Shown here in pieces: positions 1-5,120 of a stretch of 5,120 nucleotides of DNA (position 1 is its first letter; the number at the start of each line of letters is the position of its first letter). The translations under genes and the position numbers were made by a program. The DNA lies in assembly GCA_009926245.1 (NCBI GenBank), contig RFPG01000114.1:1-5120 (forward strand). The letters are read 5' to 3'. Below the pieces are notes generated by a model. That model worked only from the letters and a program-made list of their open reading frames with translations. It did no database searches and was not told where the DNA came from. Source of the stretch: Sphingobacteriia bacterium (GTDB taxonomy: Bacteria; Bacteroidota; Bacteroidia; UBA7662).

Positions 1-695
1 ACAAAATTGACTTTGCCATGCAGGCTGGACCCCGCGTTCCACCGTAGGCGGCCTCCACTCAACAAACGATCCGGGGTGGACCCGAAATCGGAGGCCGCTA
101 GGCGCGTTGTAAACAACGAGGCGTTGAGACTCAAATCCCAAGGATCGATAACGCCCCCCATTTCCACCACCACCCCCTGTTGACGTCGAGTCCGGTTGCT
201 GTTTTGGAATAAATCGTATTCGATCATGCCCAACGTGGGGCTGTTGAGCAACGATGGATTGGAGAGAATCCATTCTTCGTGGTTGTAAAAAGTGAAAGGG
301 CTCATGCGGTAATCCACATCCCCCACTTGGTAGCGAAGTTTTTGGTTCACCAAACCCCGGATCCACATTTGACGCAAGTCCATCGTCAAACCGGAACCCC
401 AGAATCCTCCGTATTCGGAGCGAACCCGAAGCTGGGCGTGGATTTCAACTTGGCTATGGGGCAGAATATGCAGGCCCATATCGGTCAAGGCATAGCCCGG
501 CATCACCGCTTTGCCCAAGCTGTCGGAATCTTCACGCAATCCCTCGGCGGACATGAGACCGCGGGCATAGGACGAAAAGCGGATTTTTTTGGGGTCTAGA
601 ACCTGGGCTTCGGCCCATGGCTGAGCCAGCAGGACGAGCAAGTTCAAGGCCAAGCCGGTTAAGAACCGATTGAATAATATCATTTGTTTTAACAT
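1..695 (-). CDS. N-terminal part of a second exported, probable outer-membrane beta-barrel protein (3' end outside window)
   Basis: 231 residues are visible, and the frame stays open to the left edge. The start at 695 overlaps the previous stop by one base; an alternative ATG at 683 would still keep the signal peptide. The N-terminus is a good signal peptide: MLKQMILFNRFLTGLALNLL then VLLAQPWAEAQ, cleaved near residue 31. The following sequence is rich in short amphipathic strands: LPHSQVEIHAQLRVRSEYGG (79-98), TMDLRQMWIRGLVNQKLRYQ (104-123), then VGDVDYRMSPFTFYNHEEW (124-142), and later GVVVEMGGVIDPWDLSLNASL (from 174). A 'YQVGD..YR.SPFTFYN' stretch followed by loops is a pattern seen in uncharacterised Bacteroidetes outer-membrane barrels. 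No TonB box or plug is visible. Being last in the compact operon after a glycosidase and another barrel, it may be a partner in moving or holding a glycan at the outer membrane, but its function is unknown. A gene caller would probably join it to the upstream barrel gene, because the frame between them has no stop; the fresh signal peptide argues that it is a separate gene. Confidence 0.72.
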   Translation of the reverse strand, partial: MLKQMILFNRFLTGLALNLLVLLAQPWAEAQVLDPKKIRFSSYARGLMSAEGLREDSDSLGKAVMPGYALTDMGLHILPHSQVEIHAQLRVRSEYGGFWGSGLTMDLRQMWIRGLVNQKLRYQVGDVDYRMSPFTFYNHEEWILSNPSLLNSPTLGMIEYDLFQNSNRTRRQQGVVVEMGGVIDPWDLSLNASLFTTRLAASDFGSTPDRLLSGGRLRWNAGSSLHGKVNF

Positions 696-697
696 CA
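693..697 (-). other. TGATG stop/start overlap coupling the two barrel genes
   Basis: On the minus strand the TGA of the upstream barrel gene (695-697) shares its last base with the ATG of the next gene (693-695). Such one-base overlaps usually mean translational coupling, with the ribosome re-initiating directly. The overlap also supports the frame-shifted C-terminus as the true end of the upstream gene, since it places the stop exactly where the next signal peptide begins. Confidence 0.7.
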
Positions 698-2417
698 GAA
701 AAATACTTTGAGTTCTACCCAGCTTTCGGTCCCGCGAAATTGATCCTGCGCAAAGCTCCGATCTTGGAATCCATACCAACGATGCCGGAAATACAAGGCC
801 GATTGGGGTCCCAGGTGCCAATCGGCCCCCAGTCCCAGGGCATGGCCCCTTTGGTCCCGGGGTTTGAAGGTGACCAGGTCCAAATCGGTGGTGCTTGGCA
901 TGGACGGGGATGCCGGCCGAATCATCGCTGAGTTTGATGGTTTCAAAGACATCCCGGTAGATGACCGACTGACGACCGTAGGGTCCAACATTTTGGGGGA
1001 AATTCCAACGCCAAAAGCGAGCCCGGGTGAACTGATTGATCGGGTGGTTGAAGGTGATTCGGTTGGACACCGGTGAAATCTCGCGGGCCATGCCGAGGCC
1101 GAGGTTCCAACGCAGTGGTCCGGTCTGCCAACGGGTGTTGAGGTTGAGGCCTTGGCGGTTGTTGGTCATCAAACCCAGGGGGACGACCGCGCTGGCGAAG
1201 GGACGCAGTACGGCATTGGCACCAGCGGCACCGGCCGATGGATTCGTGTTCAAGGCAGGGCCTCTTTCCTGTACCGCCACATTCCAATACAAACCATTGT
1301 TATTCACCAGCTCTCGACCGATGCGGTAGGCATGCAATTCCAAAGGAATCCCGGTCAAGGCTGGGCGGGTCAATACTTTGACCGATGCCAATTCCGACCA
1401 GGAGCCTTGGTAAACCGGATCCTGATAGCGGCCCAAACCCATTTCCCCGCGGATTTCCAAGTCTTTGCCAGGAGCCGTCCGGCCTTCGAGGGTATGCACC
1501 CCGTAGGCGGTCCGTTGGCTCCCCGACGAATCCAAAAACTGACGATGGTTCAGGGAGTTGACGGCGAGCCAGGCCCCGGATGTTGTCAATTTGTGTTGGA
1601 AACGACCCCCAAATGTTCCGGAGGCAAGACCTCCCAGCCCGGCGTTCATTTCGGTTTTGCCAGCAAAAACGGAGGCTTTGATCCGACCGCTTTTTGGCAA
1701 CACATCCCAAATAGCTCCGTGAACGGCCCTTTCTCCAAATCGAACATCCTGCTCAAACTGCCCCGAGCGGTACAAGTCGTCGTAACGAACCACGGGCTGA
1801 CGGGTCACGGGATCCCAGGGGTTGCGTTCAAAAAGCGACCAACGGAAATACCCCCGAAAAGAGGCCAAGGTCAAATCGGATAAGGAATACCAGTGGATGC
1901 CCCCGATCCGGAGTTGATGGGCCGCCCGACGATCGCTCCATTGAAGGGCGAGGTTCATCCCCAGGTTCATCCCCAGGCTATTGGCCAAACGCGCCGAACT
2001 CAGCGGGTCGTAAAGGCTGGGCCGAGCCGCATTGGCGACAGGACCGGAATAAGCCGCACCAACCCGACCGTTAAGGAACTGGAAGGCATAGATATCAAAG
2101 GACCAAGAGAGGTTGCCACCGGGCTTGCCTTTGATATTCAACCAAAGGTTGGGGAGCTGGGCGTCATCCCCTACAAAGATTTGTCGACCGGGCAGGGTGC
2201 TTACTTGGTCTGGAAAGCGGGGGTAGGCGACTTTCTCATCCAGGTAGGTCGCCGCAAATCGATAGAAACCATTGACTTGCAAACGCGATGTGGCGGGCAG
2301 GCTCTCCCGGGGCCACAGATCCTGAGCCAACGCAGATCGAGTGGCCCAAGATCCCAAAGCTCCCGTTAGGAGGAGGAAGCATACCAAAGGGCGTACAATC
2401 AACATGCGATAGAACAT
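695..2417 (-). CDS. Outer-membrane beta-barrel (porin/alginate-export-like) protein, apparent frameshift near 896
   Basis: The gene starts at ATG 2417, 9 nt after the glycosidase stop; a second ATG at 2405 is possible. A signal peptide is evident (MFYRMLIVRPLVCFLLLTGA, cleaved after ALAQ, residue 32). The mature part alternates polar and aromatic residues in the manner of beta strands: LQVNGFYRFAATYLDE, LPNLWLNIKGKPGGNLSWSF, FRGYFRWSLFE, LEIRGEMGLGRYQ, IPLELHAYRIGRELVNNNGL, LRWNLGLGMARE. There is no TonB plug domain, so I read it as a porin-like barrel rather than a SusC protein. Codons 1-507 lie in one frame, up to SAGIPVHA (codon at 897). The sensible continuation, STTDLDLVTFKPRDQRG to ESWVELKVFF, lies in another frame and ends at the TGA at 695-697. 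Removing one base near 896 would join the two into ~573 residues ending in a classic barrel C-terminal phenylalanine. This may be a sequencing error, a recent mutation (pseudogene) or, less likely, recoding. I do not recognise a named family with confidence. Confidence 0.75.
880..905 (-). other. Apparent single-base frameshift site within the barrel gene
   Basis: On the minus strand the sequence CAT GCC AAG CAC reads H-A-K-H in the upstream frame and then turns into glycine/proline-rich, out-of-phase text. Skipping one base after GCC gives AGC ACC ACC GAT TTG GAC, that is S-T-T-D-L-D, leading into strand-like sequence and a proper barrel C-terminus. The doubled bases around 895-898 (tt, gg on the plus strand) are where one base could have been gained. 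The exact base cannot be fixed from one sequence. There is no long homopolymer and no obvious slippery heptamer with a downstream structure, so programmed frameshifting is not favoured. Confidence 0.7.
1953..1976. repeat. Perfect 12-bp direct tandem duplication, in frame, inside the barrel gene
   Basis: The plus strand reads gttcatccccag twice in a row. On the coding strand this gives Leu-Gly-Met-Asn twice (residues about 148-155), within SLGMNLGMNLALQW. It keeps the frame and adds four residues to what looks like a beta strand or its turn. It is probably a slippage duplication that selection tolerates. Confidence 0.85.
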
Positions 2418-2426
2418 AGAATAAGA

Positions 2427-3755
2427 CTAGGGGCGGGCCATGAAATTCCAGCGCCAGCTCCAACCACGGCGAGGCTTGGCGGGCTTCACATAAAAACAAC
2501 GATTGGCATGCGCAGATTTGCCGGCCTGGTTGACAGCGACCGCGTACAGCCGGTAGGCACCTTCCTGGGCGGGGGCTTTGAACCGGCATACCGTACCAGG
2601 CCCGATACGCATGGGGACACGAATGGCACCCAGACTTTGCTCAAAATCTCCGCCGGCTTTGGTATGGGTTGCTTCGGGCAAAACTTTCCAACGAAGGGTG
2701 GCCGTTCCAACGGATTCAGGCAATCGAGCCTCCACCCATTCCCCGGCATGCACGACCCATGGGGAATCCGGATGCATGGTGGAGGGGGTTGCAATGGTTT
2801 CGATGACCGGGGCCGGTTGGGCAACGGGCGATTCTTTCCATCCTTCGATCAGGGCATCCACGGCCCGGGTCGGGCGGCCATCGGAATCCAACAAACCGTA
2901 CCAGGACTCGGTGGTTTCTTGTTTTTGACCCCACAAAAAAGCGTAGGATCCCACGCAGCCTTCCGATTCCTTTGCTTTGATCGCGGCGTAACGCTGACGA
3001 TAACTCCGGTATTTAGCCTCGGAGGACTGTTCAACCGGGGCACCCCAGGGCATTTTGGAAACTTCCCAATGTCCGTTGGGTCCCCATTCGGTAATCATGT
3101 AGGCTTTGTCCCATCCGAAGGGACGAATGCGCGTGAGGGCCTGTTCAAGGTCCCCGTAGGTGTTAACGCCGAGGATATCGATATCCGGGGCTTTGGTTTT
3201 GATCCAATGCACTTCCATGGAATCCAAACCGGCCGTGACGGTGGACGTTGGGTGATGCGGATCGTGGGCATGGGCGTAGGCTGCGACTTCTTGAATGGCA
3301 TCCCAAACTTTGATGTTGGTATAAAACAAATCCACTTCGTTCCCGATTCCCCAACACAACAAAGCGGGGTGCGATTTGAAGCGATCAATCACCGAGGCAA
3401 AATGCAAGAATTGTTCGCGCACAGCAACGGGGTCGTCGTAATCAAAGCCGTGACGCTCGTGACCCATCCATAGGCCCAGCATAACGGTGAGACCCATGCG
3501 TTGCGCCGAGTCCAGGATTTGTTGCGCCCGCTCTATTCCCCAGGTCCTGAGGGAATTCGCACCGCATTCCACCATGAGGGGCAACTGCACTTGGCCACCT
3601 GCACCGCGGACATAATACGGTAAACCGCCCCGTTCCATGCGCCAAACGCCTGATTCCTGAATTAATTGAACATGAACGGGTTGAGCTCTTAATTGGGTTT
3701 TGTTAAAACACAAAAGAACCATCAGCATGGACCACAGCCATCCTGAGCGAACCAT
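2427..3755 (-). CDS. Secreted clan GH-A (GH2/GH5-like) TIM-barrel glycoside hydrolase with C-terminal Ig-like domain
   Basis: I chose the ATG at 3755 (442 residues). It gives a clean signal peptide, MVRSGWLWSMLMVLLCFNKT followed by QLRAQ, cleaved about residue 25, and it lies 13 nt after the regulator's stop. A longer form from 3824 would overlap the regulator by 56 nt and bury the signal peptide. Residues ~30-308 form a TIM barrel: CGANSLRTWG (64-73), GLTVMLGLWMGHERHGFDYD (88-107), HPALLCWGIGNEVDL with the presumed acid/base E140, LGVNTYGDL (195-203), AYMITEWGPNGHWEV with the presumed nucleophile E223, and SYAFLWGQ with W275. These motifs match retaining clan GH-A enzymes, closest by eye to the 'GH2 TIM-barrel' group, but the GH2 N-terminal sandwich domains are absent. 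Residues ~315-425 look like an Ig-like/FN3-type domain (WVEARLPESVGTATLRWKVL; YRLYAVAVNQAGKS). The tail PRRGWSWRWNFMARP is basic and aromatic, with no T9SS signal, so a periplasmic or outer-membrane location is likely. Substrate unknown. The stop lies 9 nt before the next start. Confidence 0.85.
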   Translation of the reverse strand: MVRSGWLWSMLMVLLCFNKTQLRAQPVHVQLIQESGVWRMERGGLPYYVRGAGGQVQLPLMVECGANSLRTWGIERAQQILDSAQRMGLTVMLGLWMGHERHGFDYDDPVAVREQFLHFASVIDRFKSHPALLCWGIGNEVDLFYTNIKVWDAIQEVAAYAHAHDPHHPTSTVTAGLDSMEVHWIKTKAPDIDILGVNTYGDLEQALTRIRPFGWDKAYMITEWGPNGHWEVSKMPWGAPVEQSSEAKYRSYRQRYAAIKAKESEGCVGSYAFLWGQKQETTESWYGLLDSDGRPTRAVDALIEGWKESPVAQPAPVIETIATPSTMHPDSPWVVHAGEWVEARLPESVGTATLRWKVLPEATHTKAGGDFEQSLGAIRVPMRIGPGTVCRFKAPAQEGAYRLYAVAVNQAGKSAHANRCFYVKPAKPRRGWSWRWNFMARP

Positions 3756-3768
3756 TCCGGGAAAATGC

Positions 3769-4548
3769 TTAGAGTTCAAAATTAAAGCCCCTGTGGGTGA
3801 GCTCATCGTAACGCATGCGGTCAAAGGTGTAAAGCTGAGCCGGGCGACGGGTGTCTTTGGTTTGCTTGGCGTCGAGCTTGACCAGGAAATTCATGCCCAG
3901 GATTTTTTTGCGGAAATTTCTTTTGTCCAGGGGTTGACCCAAAACGGCTTCGTACAACTTCTGCAATTGATTGAGGGTGAAGTTGACTGGGAGCAATTCA
4001 AATCCGAGGGGTTGATTGCGCACCCGCACTTTGAGCTTTTCAACGCCTTTGGCCAAGATATCGTTGTGGTCAAAGGCCAGATCTCCCAATTCGGAGAGGG
4101 TATGCCATTGCACATTGTCGGCCCAAAAAGCAGCACGGGGTTCGTAGTTCTCCACCCGAATCAAGGCATTGTAAGCGACCGTGATGACCCGACCCAAGGG
4201 GTGACGGTCCACCTTGCCAAAGGTCTTGATTTGCTGCATAAAGACTTCGCGGATTCCGGTGAGATTTTCGAGAACGCGCTGAGCGGCACTGTTCAAATCT
4301 TCCTGGGGATAAACCAAGTCGCCGGGCAAGGCCCAAAAGCTTTTGTAAGGCGCAACGCCCCTTTTGATTAACAATACTTTGATATCCTGCCCGTCAAATC
4401 CAAAGACCACGCAGTCCACCGATAGCCCGAATTGAAAAAAGTCTTCGAGGGGTATCAGGTACTTCGCCTGGTCATCCGGCGAATTGTCGTCGGAATACCG
4501 AAGAGCGACAGAGTTGCCGTTGATTAATTCATCCAAATCCCTACGCAT
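3769..4548 (-). CDS. Nudix-family transcriptional regulator (NrtR/AraR-like) with C-terminal winged helix
   Basis: 259 residues, the usual length of Nudix-related regulators. Residues ~43-163 look like a Nudix fold: SVDCVVFGFDGQDIKVLLIKRG, then FWALPGDLVYPQEDL. The Nudix box (76-99) is degenerate. The glycine (G76) and an upstream glutamate (E83) remain, but the REUxEE core reads RVLENL, so the metal-binding glutamates are gone. This argues against hydrolase activity and for use of the fold as a ligand sensor. Residues ~183-245 resemble the winged-helix DNA-binding domain of this family: FTLNQLQKLYEAVLG, then KRNFRKKIL and a basic wing ending RRPAQLYTFD. Known relatives in Bacteroides (the arabinose regulator AraR) and the NrtR family control sugar or NAD metabolism in response to sugar or ADP-ribose-type ligands; the ligand here is unknown. 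It is followed after 13 nt by a glycosidase gene, so it probably controls its own operon. The start at 4548 gives the normal N-terminus, although no ribosome-binding site is seen. Confidence 0.9.
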   Translation of the reverse strand: MRRDLDELINGNSVALRYSDDNSPDDQAKYLIPLEDFFQFGLSVDCVVFGFDGQDIKVLLIKRGVAPYKSFWALPGDLVYPQEDLNSAAQRVLENLTGIREVFMQQIKTFGKVDRHPLGRVITVAYNALIRVENYEPRAAFWADNVQWHTLSELGDLAFDHNDILAKGVEKLKVRVRNQPLGFELLPVNFTLNQLQKLYEAVLGQPLDKRNFRKKILGMNFLVKLDAKQTKDTRRPAQLYTFDRMRYDELTHRGFNFEL

Positions 4549-4608
4549 ACGTTTTATAAAAAATCAAACATCGCTGTTTTTACCAAAGGTTTAGGCCTAT
4601 TGGTTCGT
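4549..4608. other. Only true intergenic gap in the window (60 bp), probable control region of the regulator operon
   Basis: This stretch lies between the TAA of the T9SS gene (4609-4611) and the ATG of the Nudix regulator (4546-4548). It is AT-rich next to the start codon, with a ttttataaaa palindrome at 4552-4561. I find no clear Bacteroidetes -33/-7 pair (TTG with TAnnTTTG at normal spacing): the nearest elements are a TTTG and a GATGTTTG only 11 nt apart, which is too close. No purine-rich ribosome-binding site is visible, as is usual in this phylum. It is the only place between the visible genes where a separate promoter, operator or terminator could sit. Confidence 0.5.
4583..4603. promoter_or_regulatory. 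Imperfect inverted repeat, candidate operator
   Basis: Read on the minus strand, arms CCAATAGG and CCTTTGG flank a six-base spacer (cctaaa) with one bulged base, spanning 21 bp. NrtR-type regulators bind palindromes of about this length near their own genes, and this repeat sits 35 bp before the regulator start. It is not followed by a T-run in the direction of transcription, so it is a weak terminator candidate. The repeat is short and could be chance. Confidence 0.2.
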
Positions 4609-5120
4609 TTAATTTTTGAGAAAGCGTACCAGGCGATGAGCGCGGGACGTTCGGACCTGAACGGTGTAAAGACCAGGGCTCAGGGCCTCGACATTGAATC
4701 GATTGCCTTGACCGGATGGAGTAATAAAGGCCTGTACATCACGTCCTTGGATATCAGACCACCGAAGGTCGGTCGGGTCTTGCAGGATCTCGCCTAGGGG
4801 GAGTTCCAGTTGCAACACATCATGAACTGGGTTGGGGTAAACCTTGAGGAGGTTGTTGTCGGATGCCAGTTGACGGATTCCGACCGGAAAGCATGGGGAA
4901 CAACTTTCCCAACACACCGCGTCCAGGGTATCGTTTCCAAGAACGATGTAACTGCGATTGGTGAAGGTGGACGTGGTCTGGGTACAGGGCAAACCCTGGG
5001 TTAGGTTTTCGGAAATATTCCATCCATCGAGGGTGAATTTATATTCGACCGTATCAATGGGGAGGGTGATTTCCAGTTCATAGATGCTGTCTTGGTTGGC
5101 ATCGGTCATGGGCGCGCAGG
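4609..5120 (-). CDS. C-terminal part of a T9SS-secreted protein with a CBM/E-set-like module (5' end outside window)
   Basis: The reading frame is open to the right edge (the codons before the ATG at 5109 read C-A-P), so that ATG is internal and the N-terminus, with any catalytic domain, is missing. About 169 residues are visible. The first ~70 (about 4900-5118) form a small beta-rich module with PMTDANQDSIYELEITLP, EYKFTLDGW, a central PCT and a closing CWESCSPC. I recognise this layout from carbohydrate-binding or AMPK/CBM-like E-set modules attached to secreted glycoside hydrolases of Bacteroidetes, the cysteines presumably forming disulfides. A short linker leads to LLKVYPNPVHDVLQLEL, then a hydrophobic pattern ending in LYTVQVRTSRAHRLVRFLKN, which is a typical type A T9SS sorting domain. 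The protein should cross the outer membrane through the type IX system and be released or anchored at the cell surface. It is the upstream neighbour of the regulator gene, 60 bp away, and may or may not share its transcript. The T9SS call is firm; the enzyme identity cannot be seen. Confidence 0.88.
   Translation of the reverse strand, partial: CAPMTDANQDSIYELEITLPIDTVEYKFTLDGWNISENLTQGLPCTQTTSTFTNRSYIVLGNDTLDAVCWESCSPCFPVGIRQLASDNNLLKVYPNPVHDVLQLELPLGEILQDPTDLRWSDIQGRDVQAFITPSGQGNRFNVEALSPGLYTVQVRTSRAHRLVRFLKN

Noticed and set aside
880..905. Programmed ribosomal frameshift
   Set aside because: There is no slippery heptamer, no rare-codon or stop context and no evident downstream pseudoknot. 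A sequence error or simple indel mutation is simpler.
1300..1710. Minus-strand frame of 136 codons within the barrel gene
   Set aside because: It is out of phase with the barrel frame, uses a TTG start and reads as arginine/glycine-rich off-frame sequence.
1152..1883. Plus-strand open frame of 243 codons opposite the first barrel gene
   Set aside because: The minus strand here gives continuous beta-strand-like sequence with a signal peptide upstream; the plus-strand text has no recognisable pattern.
695..2417. SusC-type TonB-dependent transporter
   Set aside because: The gene has a barrel-like sequence and suitable context, but no plug domain or TonB box, and at ~573 residues it is far shorter than SusC proteins of about 1000.
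2508..3473. Long plus-strand open frame of 321 codons opposite the glycosidase
   Set aside because: It is antisense to a well-supported enzyme with catalytic motifs. Its translation is glycine/phenylalanine-rich without domain features, and GC-rich codon use on the minus strand explains the lack of stops.
3700..4371. Plus-strand open frame of 223 codons opposite the Nudix regulator
   Set aside because: It is the mirror of a real gene with a clear Nudix plus winged-helix layout; it has no motif or start signal of its own.
4549..4590. Possible Bacteroidetes promoter (TTTG ... GATGTTTG)
   Set aside because: The -7-like element has one mismatch and the spacing of 11 nt is well short of the usual ~17-23 nt, so I do not call a promoter.

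Overview
The window fits a Bacteroidota bacterium, probably a marine or freshwater Flavobacteriales/Cryomorphaceae-like or Saprospiral relative. The clearest sign is a C-terminal type IX secretion (T9SS) sorting domain (VYPNP motif) on the gene at the right edge. Other signs are a Nudix-plus-winged-helix regulator of the kind found beside Bacteroidetes sugar-utilisation genes, and start codons without clear Shine-Dalgarno sequences. Base composition looks moderately GC-rich. The family and order are inference; only the phylum is well supported.

Every gene I can support is on the minus strand, so transcription runs from right to left. In that order: (1) 4609-5120, the C-terminal end of a secreted protein with a cysteine-containing CBM/E-set-like module and a T9SS tail; (2) a 60-bp intergenic gap, 4549-4608; (3) 3769-4548, a Nudix-family transcriptional regulator (NrtR/AraR type) whose Nudix box has lost its catalytic glutamates; (4) 2427-3755, a secreted clan GH-A TIM-barrel glycoside hydrolase with a C-terminal Ig-like domain; (5) 695-2417, an outer-membrane beta-barrel protein with an apparent single-base frameshift near 896; (6) 1-695, the N-terminal part of a second exported, probably beta-barrel, protein that runs off the left edge. 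Genes 3 to 6 are packed with gaps of 13 nt, 9 nt and a 1-nt overlap (TGATG), so they look like one operon.

The combination suggests a small carbohydrate-response locus: a sugar-nucleotide or sugar-sensing Nudix regulator, a periplasmic or surface glycosidase, and two outer-membrane barrels that may pass oligosaccharides. No SusC/SusD pair is visible, which makes it an atypical utilisation locus or possibly something else, such as glycan remodelling or export. The substrate cannot be read from the sequence; a beta-glucan is only a guess from the enzyme clan and the T9SS neighbour.

The most notable oddity is the frameshift in gene 5. The correct C-terminus, ending in a classic barrel sequence (ELKVFF), lies in a different frame from the first ~507 codons. 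The original frame has no stop all the way to base 1, because it falls in phase with gene 6. An automatic gene caller would therefore report one false fused gene from 2417 to the left edge.
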